In this document: positions 45,085-55,664 of the stretch, one piece after another | Position numbering within the stretch: the stretch's first letter is position 1 | Layout of the letters: every line of letters begins with the position of its first letter | Source of the DNA: Limnohabitans sp. 15K | Lineage (GTDB): Bacteria; Pseudomonadota; Gammaproteobacteria; Burkholderiales; Burkholderiaceae_C | Direction: 5' to 3' | Assembly (NCBI RefSeq): GCF_002778285.1 | Contig: NZ_NESM01000001.1 | Span: forward strand, 1,386,501 to 1,450,500 | Length of the DNA stretch: 64,000 nucleotides | Position numbers and translations under genes: made by a program | The notes under the pieces: model-generated | The model's input: the letters and a program-made list of their open reading frames with translations, nothing else | Told to the model about the DNA's origin: nothing | Database searches by the model: none

Positions 45085-46230
45085 ATGCGCGTCACCGGTA
45101 CTTACGTCACCTCAACCACTCTCGGTGAAAGCGTGCGCGCTTTTGTGCCCCATGCGCTGCCACCTGCTGAGCCCGAACTGGACGCTGCTTGCTATGCCGG
45201 ACTCAACCGCACGGCTGAACTGGCCTTAGCACGTCTGGCAGGGGTGGCAGGCTTGGTACCTTCGATCGACTGGTTACTCTACAGCGCCATCCGCAAAGAG
45301 GCCCTGCTCACATCCCAGATTGAGGGGACCCAGGCGACACTGGTCGACCTGTTTGACAAAGAGGCGGGGTTGGTCGTCAGCAACACAGACGATGTGGAGG
45401 AGGTCACCAATTACCTGCGTGCCTTTCGCTGGACAGAACAAACATTGCGGGCCCCCAACGGCCTGCCCATGAGCGTGCGCCTGATGCGGCAAGCCCACCG
45501 CCTGCTCATGGACGGTGCCCGTGGCTCAGGTCGCCAACCGGGCGAGTTGCGCCAGTCTCAAAACTGGATCGGCGGCACTCGGCCCGGTAACGCTGTGTTT
45601 GTCCCCCCGCCGCCCACGCAAGTACCCGCCCTGCTGGCCGATCTTGAACGCTTCATCCACGACACACGGCCCACCCTACCCCCTCTGGTGCGCATTGGGC
45701 TAGTGCACGTTCAGTTTGAAACCATTCACCCCTTTTTGGATGGCAACGGACGCATTGGGCGATTGCTGATTGCCGCACTCATGGAGCAATGGGGCTTGTT
45801 GTCAGAGCCCTTGGTCTACGTGAGCGCCTACCTCAAGCAGCATCAAAGCGAATACTACCGACGACTTTCTGCAGTCCGCACGGATGGCGACTGGGAAGGC
45901 TGGGTGGCTTTTTTCCTGGAAGGTGTTGCCCGCGCAGCAGACACCGCAGAGCGTGGCATCGTCGCATTGGCCAGCCTGATCAACACCGACCGGCGTCGCC
46001 TGCTCCAAGAGCCCAGAATCACGCCAGCCAGTCTTCGTCTGTTTGAACTCTTGCCACTGATGCCCATTTTTTCCATCGATCAAGTCTGCGAAAAACTGGG
46101 AACCACGTTCCCCACAGCCAATGCAGCGGTCAAAACACTGGAAAAGCTCGGCATCGTGGTCGAGCAGACTGGGCAAAAAAAGAACCGTCATTACAGCTAC
46201 CAAGCCTATGTGGAATTGCTGAGCACTTGA
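45085..46230 (+). CDS. Fic family AMPylator-type protein with inhibitory motif and HTH
   Basis: A 381-residue Fic protein. The N-terminal inhibitory helix has TSQIEG at residues 76-81 (S/T-xxx-E-G/N), the active loop is HPFLDGNGRIGR at 215-226, and a winged-helix region lies at about 327-365. This is the class II layout, in which the inhibitory Glu blocks ATP until released. Fic enzymes transfer AMP, or in some cases remove it, from hydroxyl side chains. The HTH plus the upstream palindrome suggest self-regulation. Target unknown. Confidence 0.92.
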   Translation: MRVTGTYVTSTTLGESVRAFVPHALPPAEPELDAACYAGLNRTAELALARLAGVAGLVPSIDWLLYSAIRKEALLTSQIEGTQATLVDLFDKEAGLVVSNTDDVEEVTNYLRAFRWTEQTLRAPNGLPMSVRLMRQAHRLLMDGARGSGRQPGELRQSQNWIGGTRPGNAVFVPPPPTQVPALLADLERFIHDTRPTLPPLVRIGLVHVQFETIHPFLDGNGRIGRLLIAALMEQWGLLSEPLVYVSAYLKQHQSEYYRRLSAVRTDGDWEGWVAFFLEGVARAADTAERGIVALASLINTDRRRLLQEPRITPASLRLFELLPLMPIFSIDQVCEKLGTTFPTANAAVKTLEKLGIVVEQTGQKKNRHYSYQAYVELLST

Positions 46231-46237
46231 TCAACCC

Positions 46238-46909
46238 ATGCAACCCGGCCCCATCCTCTTCTGCGGCGACCCCCACGGCCAGTGGCAGCAAATCATTGAT
46301 GCGGCTGAGCAAACCCACGCCCGCGCCGTGATCTTGCTCGGCGACTTGGAGCCTGCACGCCCGCTGCACATCGAGCTGGAACCGATTTGGGAGCGCGTCT
46401 GGTTCATCCACGGCAACCACGACACCGACCACGCGGGCAACTTTGGCAACGTCTGGCACCCAGAGGTGAGCGAGCGGCAACTGCACGGCCGCGTCGTCAC
46501 GCTGCCCTGCGGCACGCGCATCGCCGGGCTGGGCGGCGTGTTTCGCGGTGCGGTGTGGTACCCCAAAGACCAGCAAGCGCCCAAGTTTCGCAACCGCGAA
46601 GACCACGCCCGCGTGACGCCGCGCCAAGACCGCTGGCAAGGCAGCGTGCACCTCAAACACTGGTCCACCATCTACCCCGACGAGGTGGAACAACTGGCCA
46701 CGCTGCAAGCCGACATCCTCATCACCCACGAAGCGCCCGGCTACCACGACCACGGATTCAAAGAGCTGGACACACTGGCCCGCCGCATGGGCGTGCGCAT
46801 GACGGTGCACGGACACCAACACGACAACATCGACAGCAGCGCGCGCTGGGCTGAGCAAGGGTTTGAAAGTTATGGGGTGGGTCTGCGGGGGGTGATGGTG
46901 GTGGATTGA
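46238..46909 (+). CDS. Metallophosphoesterase
   Basis: A 223-residue calcineurin-like phosphoesterase. All five metal motifs are present: CGDPHGQ, LGDLE, GNHD, THEAPG and HGHQH. The start lies 7 bases after the Fic stop, so the two are probably one transcript. Substrate cannot be read; phosphodiesters, nucleotides or protein modifications are possible, and the Fic neighbour makes a nucleotide-linked role attractive but unproven. Confidence 0.92.
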   Translation: MQPGPILFCGDPHGQWQQIIDAAEQTHARAVILLGDLEPARPLHIELEPIWERVWFIHGNHDTDHAGNFGNVWHPEVSERQLHGRVVTLPCGTRIAGLGGVFRGAVWYPKDQQAPKFRNREDHARVTPRQDRWQGSVHLKHWSTIYPDEVEQLATLQADILITHEAPGYHDHGFKELDTLARRMGVRMTVHGHQHDNIDSSARWAEQGFESYGVGLRGVMVVD

Positions 46910-46910
46910 T

Positions 46911-46937
46911 TGATATGAAATTTTCATTTTCATATCA
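46911..46937 (+). promoter_or_regulatory. Toxin-antitoxin style operator before the antitoxin gene
   Basis: TGATATGAAA (46911-46920) and TTTCATATCA (46928-46937) form a perfect 10-bp inverted repeat with a 7-base spacer, 28 bases before the antitoxin ATG. The left arm begins right at the metallophosphoesterase stop. Antitoxins of this class usually repress from such sites. Confidence 0.7.
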
Positions 46938-46965
46938 TTCACACCTTGCCCAAGGAGACTTTGCC

Positions 46966-47205
46966 ATGTCGTCCATCACCATCCGCAACTTGCCCGAAGA
47001 AACCCTCAGGGCACTGCGCGTGCGTGCCGCATTGGCCGGGCGCAGCACAGAAGCCGAAGTGCGAGCCATTCTGGAGCAAGCTGCCCGCCCGGAAGGCCGC
47101 ATCCAACTGGGATCGCTGCTGGCCGAAATTGGCCAAGAAGCAGGCGGCTTTGAGTTGGTCATTGAGCGAGACAAGACACCAGCAAAACACATCGTATTTG
47201 AATGA
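46966..47205 (+). CDS. FitA/VapB-like antitoxin (ribbon-helix-helix)
   Basis: A 79-residue protein with an Arc-like N-terminus ITIRNLPEETLRALRVRAAL followed by GRSTEAEVRAILEQA, as in FitA-type antitoxins. AAGGAG lies upstream of ATG 46966. It should bind DNA and neutralise a PIN toxin. Its stop overlaps the ATG of the downstream toxin remnant, the usual coupling, but that toxin is broken. Confidence 0.88.
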   Translation: MSSITIRNLPEETLRALRVRAALAGRSTEAEVRAILEQAARPEGRIQLGSLLAEIGQEAGGFELVIERDKTPAKHIVFE

Positions 47206-47324
47206 TCCTGTTCGAAACCAGCGTCATCTCTGAGTCGCTTAAGCTGCCTGTGGGCGAAAGAAAAGAAACCCTGCACCTTGGCCTAGAGCAAAGAATCCTG
47301 CCTTTTGACGCAAGTGCGTCTTAG
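47202..47324 (+). pseudogene. Remnant of a VapC/FitB PIN-domain toxin gene
   Basis: ATG 47202 overlaps the antitoxin stop and opens 40 codons. The product MILFETSVISE resembles the PIN start MILLDTNVISE, with Glu for the first catalytic Asp and Ser for the Asn, then jumps to LEQRILPFDASAS, which resembles the C-terminal part of FitB-like toxins, then stops. The middle of the domain (about 80 codons) is missing, so this looks like an internal deletion. It cannot be an active RNase. Confidence 0.75.
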
Positions 47325-47452
47325 GCCCATGCAGACATCCTTTCAAAGCCCATCTCGGTCTTTTGATTTTTGCAAGGTAACCCAGGCAAAGCCCTGGTAC
47401 ACAAAGCCACACCCTTTTCTTAAGCTGACTGCCTCACTCACATGGAGGCAAC
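47325..47452. other. Gap with an inverted repeat before the 143-residue gene
   Basis: A short region with TGCCTC and GAGGCA arms around 47430-47450, the second overlapping the ribosome site GGAGGCA of the next gene. It may carry that gene's promoter; nothing else is clear. Confidence 0.3.
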
Positions 47453-47884
47453 ATGCACCCCGCAACAGACCCAAGCACCACGCCTGTTTATGGCGTTCGC
47501 CCCAGCAAGCCCGGCTTGTATTTGGGCTTGTTTCATGGCCGCGACACGCCCAACCAAGTCATGAACGGCTGGGGCTTTGATGGTCCGGCCATCGGGCCGC
47601 TCAGGTACTTTCACACCACCTACGCCTGCTCGGTGAATGTGGAATTCGTCAGCCCCACAGACGCCCAACTGTTCACAGGCACCCACGACACGCTCATGGA
47701 CTTGGCCATCAACGGTGACCTGCTTTGCTTTGACGGCAAGCTGTACGGCGATTGGACGGTGTATTGGGTCTCGCCTGAAGAATGCTTCAGGCCACCCGAC
47801 ACCTTCCGGCAAAACACCCGCCCCAACGATTTGCGCAGACAAGCCAAACTCAAGGAACCCTTTAGCGGCGAGTGCAGTCCATGA
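47453..47884 (+). CDS. Hypothetical protein of 143 residues
   Basis: I do not recognise the family. The start MHPATDPSTTPVYGVRPSKPG has a good GGAGG site. The body is rich in aromatic and Gly residues (LGLFHGRDTP, GWGFDGPAIGPLRYF, GDWTVYWVSPEECFRPP), no signal peptide or membrane segment, Cys at few positions. It may be a small globular protein. It converges with the nuclease-helicase gene with a 5-base gap. Confidence 0.6.
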   Translation: MHPATDPSTTPVYGVRPSKPGLYLGLFHGRDTPNQVMNGWGFDGPAIGPLRYFHTTYACSVNVEFVSPTDAQLFTGTHDTLMDLAINGDLLCFDGKLYGDWTVYWVSPEECFRPPDTFRQNTRPNDLRRQAKLKEPFSGECSP

Positions 47885-47889
47885 ACTCG

Positions 47890-49878
47890 TTAGATAACTT
47901 GAATTCCAAGAGAGGTCAAATAACCAAAAATAGGGTCGTAAAAAGCCGGATCTCTGGTGGGATCCTCGGGATCGCCGGGGGGGATCACGATCACCATGCC
48001 TTGCCGAGCGCGGGTGAGCAAGACCCGATAGGCATTCTTCAAATACATCTGGCGATGCGCCAGGTGTATTTTTTGCCATTTGTTGCCCACAAACGAACGG
48101 TATTCCCATTCGGCTTCGCCAAAGCGCAAGTCGGCATCCCAGACCACACAAGCCCAGTCGAGCTCTAAACCTTGAACATGAAACTCGGTGGCCACGTCTT
48201 CCAAGTAAAAAGAAGACCGAACGTCATCGCGGTCGTCCAAAAACCAATGGATGGGGTCCATGGGTGAACGAACGTCGATGGCGTGTGGGCGCAGGCGAAC
48301 GGCTTGCGAAGAAACCACCATGCCGAAGCGCTCGCTGCCCCGAGCTTTTTCGCGCAGCCAGCGCTTGGCCTTATCCAAATCGCGGGTCACCACGATCGGG
48401 TAGCGCGCCTGAACGTCTTGGAACATGGCTTGGGCCAAATCGATACGACGGTCCAACAAGTGCTTCACGAAGGTGGACACATGTTCTGCGCGGAAGGAGC
48501 GCATGGACACCGACAAATGCAGATCGTCGTTGTGGTGAACGTTGTCCCGCGACTTCAGCTGCGTCAGCGCTTCGTTTGCACCGTACTCTGAGTCTTGAAG
48601 GTGCGGCGAGATGTGCACCGCCCAATCGGGGTAGTGCTCGTGAATGGCCTTGAGCCACTCGCCAATGCCCGCCTCACCCGTGTTGATCTCTTGACCACCG
48701 CCCACCAAACACACGACCACCGCCCAGTCGGGGTGACGGTCAAGACAAGAAATCAAGAAGTCGGGCTCGGAGCGGTTGAAGTCTGGGTAGCCCTTTTTGC
48801 GGGCCATGAACTGGGTGGTTTGTTCCAGCGTCCAAGCGCGCTGCGCTTCATCAAAGATCACCACGTGGTCCACTGGCGGCCGCTCGTCCGACAAATACGC
48901 ATCGCGGAAATGGTGAACGTTTTGAATGAAGGCTTCAACGGCTTTTCTGGCTTCGCCTTTGCGCAACTTTTGACCCACGGCTTTTTTTCGTGCCACCTCG
49001 TCCCGGACCAAGGCTTCACGCAGAATGGCCACCAAAGGGCCATTGCCCGATAGGTACACGCTGTGCAAATCGCTCTCAGCGTCCATGTGCTTGGTGGCGA
49101 TGTCCAAACCCACCAAGGTTTTGCCCGCACCGGGAACACCTGTCACAAAACAGATGACCTTTTGCTTCCGTTGTTTTGAGTCTTGGATCAGCTGCGCAAT
49201 GGCAACCGAGGTTTGCGCCAAGTTCTTTTCACCCGCATCGTTGCGCGAGAGTTCGGCCACCGAGTGGTTGCCGTATAGCGCTGACGCGGCCTCGATGATG
49301 GTGGGGGTGGGACGGTAACGCCCGTTGGCCCAAGCGGCGGAGTCCAGTTGGGCACCCGACGAAAAGGCCAACACATCTTCGATGGTGGAGGCCAAGAAGG
49401 CAGATGATGTGTTGATGGGGAAAAGTAAACCGTCGTTATGGTGACTGGTGACGATCTGACCGCGGGTGCCTTGTGTTTGGGTGGCGATCAAGATGGGTGC
49501 GATCACGCAGTGGTGACTGGTCTCGTGGAAGTTTTTGAGGGCGAGCGCGTAGTCCCAAACCTGATCCACCGCAGCACGGTTGAAAAGCGCTTCACCCACC
49601 TTGAACTCGATAACAAAAATGGCGTGGTCGATCAACGCCAACACGTCGATGCGTTTGCCCAAACGCGGCACGATGAACTCAAAGAAAACTGCGCCGCGGC
49701 CTGTGAACGATTTCAGTTCTTTCTGAAGAATTTGTATCTGTGACCGCCATGCATCGCGCTGGGTCATCTCGATGGAAAAACCACTGTTCTCAGTCAAGAC
49801 ACCCAGCACCAAGTTGGGGTCTGATGTCACAAATTGCTTGATGTCTGCCGAATAGAAGGAACGATTGGAATATTGCAC
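47890..49878 (-). CDS. PD-(D/E)XK nuclease fused to DUF2075-type helicase/ATPase
   Basis: A 662-residue protein. The N-terminal part has a restriction-like nuclease core: E67, D78 (KRIDVLALI) and E91-x-K93 (FVIEFKVGE). The rest is an SF1-like ATPase of the DUF2075 type with Walker A GVPGAGKT at 247-254, Walker B IFDEAQRAW near 345 and a C-terminal motor region. The start is GTG 49878 with AGGT seven bases upstream. Such fusions often act in anti-phage or mobile DNA defence; that role is inferred. It sits between a hypothetical gene and an orphan DUF3427 fragment. Confidence 0.85.
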   Translation of the reverse strand: MQYSNRSFYSADIKQFVTSDPNLVLGVLTENSGFSIEMTQRDAWRSQIQILQKELKSFTGRGAVFFEFIVPRLGKRIDVLALIDHAIFVIEFKVGEALFNRAAVDQVWDYALALKNFHETSHHCVIAPILIATQTQGTRGQIVTSHHNDGLLFPINTSSAFLASTIEDVLAFSSGAQLDSAAWANGRYRPTPTIIEAASALYGNHSVAELSRNDAGEKNLAQTSVAIAQLIQDSKQRKQKVICFVTGVPGAGKTLVGLDIATKHMDAESDLHSVYLSGNGPLVAILREALVRDEVARKKAVGQKLRKGEARKAVEAFIQNVHHFRDAYLSDERPPVDHVVIFDEAQRAWTLEQTTQFMARKKGYPDFNRSEPDFLISCLDRHPDWAVVVCLVGGGQEINTGEAGIGEWLKAIHEHYPDWAVHISPHLQDSEYGANEALTQLKSRDNVHHNDDLHLSVSMRSFRAEHVSTFVKHLLDRRIDLAQAMFQDVQARYPIVVTRDLDKAKRWLREKARGSERFGMVVSSQAVRLRPHAIDVRSPMDPIHWFLDDRDDVRSSFYLEDVATEFHVQGLELDWACVVWDADLRFGEAEWEYRSFVGNKWQKIHLAHRQMYLKNAYRVLLTRARQGMVIVIPPGDPEDPTRDPAFYDPIFGYLTSLGIQVI

Positions 49879-49981
49879 GCGTTACCTAAAGTACTTATTT
49901 CTAAATTGAGATGATCTTAAACGGATTGATGATGATTCAGGGATGCCAGCTTGATACTCAACCACCTGAGTTAGCAACGCA

Positions 49982-50320
49982 ATGTTCTCAATTGGCCATG
50001 TGGTGCTGGCCCAGAAAAAGGCGCACATCCTGCTGGTCACGCTCAACAAACAAGGCCGGGCTGACGAGCACAAGTACATGGACCACTGGATCGATGACAC
50101 GCACTTTCACTGGCAAAGCCAAAACGCCACCGACCCGAGCAGCAGACGCGGCGACGAAATCATCCGCCACGCCGCTTTAGGCATCGACATCCACCTCTTT
50201 GTGCGCGACACCAAGCTGGCCGCTGGCAAGGCCGCACCGTTCACGTACCACGGCCGGGTGCGCTACCAGTTGCACCAGGGCAGCAGGCCCATGAGCATCG
50301 TGTTTGGGCTGACCGCCTAG
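49982..50320 (+). CDS. Orphan DUF3427-like fragment (C-terminal part of a helicase)
   Basis: A 112-residue product matching the second half of the DUF3427 domain that caps phage-defence-like SF2 helicases: [25 protein letters not shown] and [17 protein letters not shown] stop codon at 49967 lies just before it in the same frame, and no helicase precedes it, so it is either a leftover or a small stand-alone gene. It ends in a CTAG shared with the convergent Fic gene. The GC content resembles the island. Confidence 0.6.
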   Translation: MFSIGHVVLAQKKAHILLVTLNKQGRADEHKYMDHWIDDTHFHWQSQNATDPSSRRGDEIIRHAALGIDIHLFVRDTKLAAGKAAPFTYHGRVRYQLHQGSRPMSIVFGLTA

Positions 50321-51432
50321 TACGCTTGAAATTCGTTGCTATCGCGGCTGATCAATTGCATCAGTTTGGGGTGGATGAAGAGCTTTTCTTTCCCATAGGT
50401 CATTTCGCGCAGCACACCCAAGGCCACGAGCTCTTTCAAATACCGTGATGCGGCTTGCCGTTGCCCAATCCTCTTGTCCACGAGGTTGCCAATTCTGCAG
50501 TAAGGCTGTTCAAAGATCACATCCACCAGTTCGCGGCTGTAGATTTTGGGCAAGCTCAGCCGTACGTGTTCGGTAGTGTGCTCGGCCAATTGCCGGATGG
50601 CCGCGATCTTTCCGGTGGTCCATCGCGATGTTTCTTCTACCGCTTTGAGCATGAACAAGACCCAAGGCTCCCAAGCCTGGTCCCGTGTGACTTCCAGCAA
50701 AAGGCGGTAATAGTCGGCTTTGTTCGCGATGATGTGCCGACTCAAATAGAGGATGGGCAGGTTCAGCAGCTCTTGCTGGATCAGAAACAGGATGTTGACG
50801 ACACGGCCTGTGCGTCCGTTTCCGTCCGTGAAGGGGTGAATGGCTTCAAATTGGTAATGCCCAACAGCCATGCGTATCAATGGGTCCAGTTCGGTTTCGT
50901 TGTGCAGAAACCGTTCCCAGTTGGCCAGCAAGGTCCGCAACCGGTCTTCCCCTTCCGGCGGTGTGTAGATCACTTCGCCCGTCCGGTCGTTGGCCAGTTG
51001 GGTGCCGGGTGTTCGTCGGATATCCATGTCCGCACCTTTGAGGGTGCGACACACCTCGACCGCAGTGGCCGTGCACAGGGGCCTGGATCGGAGTGACCGA
51101 TAGCCTTGGTGGAGTGCAGTTCGGTAACGCAAGGCTTCTTTTGTTGCGTGATCCGCTTGCCCATCACCATCCACGTGTTGGAACAGCTGGTCGGTGGTGG
51201 TGACGATGTTCTCGATTTCCGAGCTGTCTTTGGCTTCCAACAACGGAATGGTGTTGATGAGCATGGTCTGGTTGGGGATCAGCTCGGCGGCTTGTTTCAG
51301 CTCGGCCAATGCAGCGCGCGCCGTAATGCAGGCACGCAGCACTGCTTTGCTTTCCAGGTCGTGCCCCGGAGGCAGTGTCGGTAACTGGTTATGCGCCCGG
51401 TCTGGCTGCCAAACGGGTTCGATGTCGTACAT
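50317..51432 (-). CDS. Second Fic family AMPylator-type protein
   Basis: A 371-residue Fic protein, SoFic-like. It has an N-terminal Fic_N region, the inhibitory motif S-S-E-I-E-N at 70-75, and the active loop [12 protein letters not shown] at 199-210, all intact. The C-terminal third (residues 290-365) looks like an HTH. Class II regulation is expected. It is unlike the first Fic gene in sequence, so the two are not recent duplicates. The upstream 184 bases hold palindromes up to gyrB. Confidence 0.92.
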   Translation of the reverse strand: MYDIEPVWQPDRAHNQLPTLPPGHDLESKAVLRACITARAALAELKQAAELIPNQTMLINTIPLLEAKDSSEIENIVTTTDQLFQHVDGDGQADHATKEALRYRTALHQGYRSLRSRPLCTATAVEVCRTLKGADMDIRRTPGTQLANDRTGEVIYTPPEGEDRLRTLLANWERFLHNETELDPLIRMAVGHYQFEAIHPFTDGNGRTGRVVNILFLIQQELLNLPILYLSRHIIANKADYYRLLLEVTRDQAWEPWVLFMLKAVEETSRWTTGKIAAIRQLAEHTTEHVRLSLPKIYSRELVDVIFEQPYCRIGNLVDKRIGQRQAASRYLKELVALGVLREMTYGKEKLFIHPKLMQLISRDSNEFQAY

Positions 51433-51444
51433 GTACTTGAAATT

Positions 51445-51550
51445 AAATTATTGAAACATGTTCGAAGAATATGTTCTCAAGAGCGACACGTCAAGCAAAC
51501 GTGTTGCAATAATTCAATTTTTCGAACATGAGAGCAGCCTCATGTTCTTG
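51445..51550. promoter_or_regulatory. Nested inverted repeats upstream of the second Fic gene
   Basis: CATGTTCGAA (51457-51466) and TTCGAACATG (51521-51530) are perfect reverse complements enclosing a smaller pair ACACG (51486-51490) and CGTGT (51500-51504). AATTATTG near 51446 pairs with CAATAATT near 51507, and AACATGAG/CTCATGTT lie at 51525-51546. The nested symmetry suggests a multi-site operator; the palindromes sit between gyrB and the Fic start. Confidence 0.65.
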
Positions 51551-51616
51551 GCGAGTACACGTCAGCCCAGTCATGTCGCCAGAATATCATTTTGACGACA
51601 TGATGGCTTTTATCGA

Positions 51617-54286
<2,670 letters not shown>

Positions 54287-54312
54287 TTAAGTGGGCATCA
54301 AGGGCTTTCGCC

Positions 54313-55422
54313 TTAAATGCGCATGGGCATCACCACATATTTGAAGTTGTCGTTCTCGGGGATCGTGATCAGCGCCGAGCTGTTGGCGTCGGCCAAATCG
54401 ATGCGGACCATGTCTTGGCCCATGTTGCTGAGCACATCGATGATGTAGGTGACGTTGAAGCCGATTTCGATGCTGTCGCCACCGTAATCGATGTCGAGTT
54501 CGTCCACGGCTTCTTCTTGTTCGGCGTTGGTCGAGGCTACGCGCAGGCTGCCCGGGTCAAGGTTCAGGCGCACGCCCTTGAACTTGTCGCTGGTCAGGAT
54601 GGCGGTGCGCTGCAAGCAAGACAGCAGGGCTTGGCGGCCCAGGGTCAGGTTGTTGCTGTGGCCTTTGGGGATCACGCGGTTGTAGTCGGGGAACTTGCCC
54701 TCGACCAGCTTGGTCACGAACTCCATGCCGTCAAAGCTGAACTTGGCCTGGTTGTTCGCAAATTGCATCTCGATCGCGCCGTCGGCGTCCGAGAGCAAGC
54801 GCTGCAGCTCGAGCACGGTTTTGCGCGGCAAGATGACTTCTTGTTTGGTAGGCACTTCGACGTCGAGCGTGGCGGCGGTGAAGGCCAAGCGGTGACCGTC
54901 GGTGGCGACCAAGCTCAGGCGGTTACCTTCGGCCACAAACAAGATGCCGTTCAGGTAATAACGGATGTCGTGCACGGCCATGGCGAACGAAACCTGGCTG
55001 AGCAATGTTTTAAGGGTTTTTTGCGGCACGCTGAATACGGGGCCGAAGCTGGCGGCTTCTTGCACCAGCGGGAAGTCTTCTGCGGGCAAAGTCTGCAAGG
55101 TGAACTTGGACTTGCCGCCCTTCAAGATCAGCTTGGCTTGTGACGATTCAAGGCTGACGGTTTGGTCAGCGGGCATGGTGCGCAGGATGTCGATGAGTTT
55201 GCGCGCACCCACGGTGGTGGTGAAGTCGCCTGGGTCACCGTCCATCTCGGCGGTGGTGCGGATTTGAATTTCGAGGTCGCTGGTGGTCAGCTGCACGGCG
55301 TGGCCAGTTTTGCGGATCAACACGTTGGCCAGCACGGGCAAGGTGTGGCGGCGCTCGACAATGCCGGACACGGATTGCAGGACCGACAGCAATTTGTCTT
55401 GGGTGGCCTTCAGGACGATCAT
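54313..55422 (-). CDS. dnaN: DNA polymerase III beta sliding clamp
   Basis: A 369-residue clamp with three similar domains. MIVLKATQDKLLSVLQSVSGIVERRHTLPVL opens domain 1 (seen as LKATQDKLLSVLQ), and the ending ENDNFKYVVMPMRI is the clamp C-terminus. The hydrophobic pocket residues are in ATDGHRLAFT and YVVMPMR. Gene order dnaA-dnaN-gyrB is normal. A REPIN-like pair lies between dnaN and dnaA. Confidence 0.98.
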   Translation of the reverse strand: MIVLKATQDKLLSVLQSVSGIVERRHTLPVLANVLIRKTGHAVQLTTSDLEIQIRTTAEMDGDPGDFTTTVGARKLIDILRTMPADQTVSLESSQAKLILKGGKSKFTLQTLPAEDFPLVQEAASFGPVFSVPQKTLKTLLSQVSFAMAVHDIRYYLNGILFVAEGNRLSLVATDGHRLAFTAATLDVEVPTKQEVILPRKTVLELQRLLSDADGAIEMQFANNQAKFSFDGMEFVTKLVEGKFPDYNRVIPKGHSNNLTLGRQALLSCLQRTAILTSDKFKGVRLNLDPGSLRVASTNAEQEEAVDELDIDYGGDSIEIGFNVTYIIDVLSNMGQDMVRIDLADANSSALITIPENDNFKYVVMPMRI

Positions 55423-55566
55423 TTGTCTACCTTTGGTGGTTCTTTTCAGGCATCAGCCCAAGATGGGCAGATGGATGCAAACAGGGTACATTTTCGCCGT
55501 TTTTCGGCTGTTTTTTTGTCCAAAACCCCCGATTGGGCATTCTTTTGCCGGGGATCGGCCAGGGGC

Positions 55567-55647
55567 CTTGTGGGAGCGAGCCCCCGCTCGCGAATGCCCG
55601 CACAACCGGGGTGCCGGCATTCGGCTGCAGGGGCAGCCTCCCACAAG
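55567..55647. repeat. REPIN-like pair between dnaN and dnaA
   Basis: 55567-55596 is an inverted variant I copy (stem GCGAGC/GCTCGC, loop GGGG) and 55618-55647 a plus-strand variant II copy (stem GGCTGC/GCAGCC, loop AGGG), separated by 21 bp. Both have CATTCG at the inner end and CCCACAAG at the outer end, as in the pair at 21264-21343. Confidence 0.88.
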
Positions 55648-55664
55648 TGAGAAATGGTCTGACA

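Noticed and set aside
46906..46966. Upstream start for the antitoxin gene inside the palindrome
   Set aside because: It would lie over the operator-like repeat and overlap the phosphoesterase stop; ATG 46966 has AAGGAG and gives the normal family N-terminus.
45000..51616. Prophage or integrative element with integrase and att repeats
   Set aside because: No integrase, transposase or matching direct repeats at the island edges could be seen, so only the term accessory island is used.
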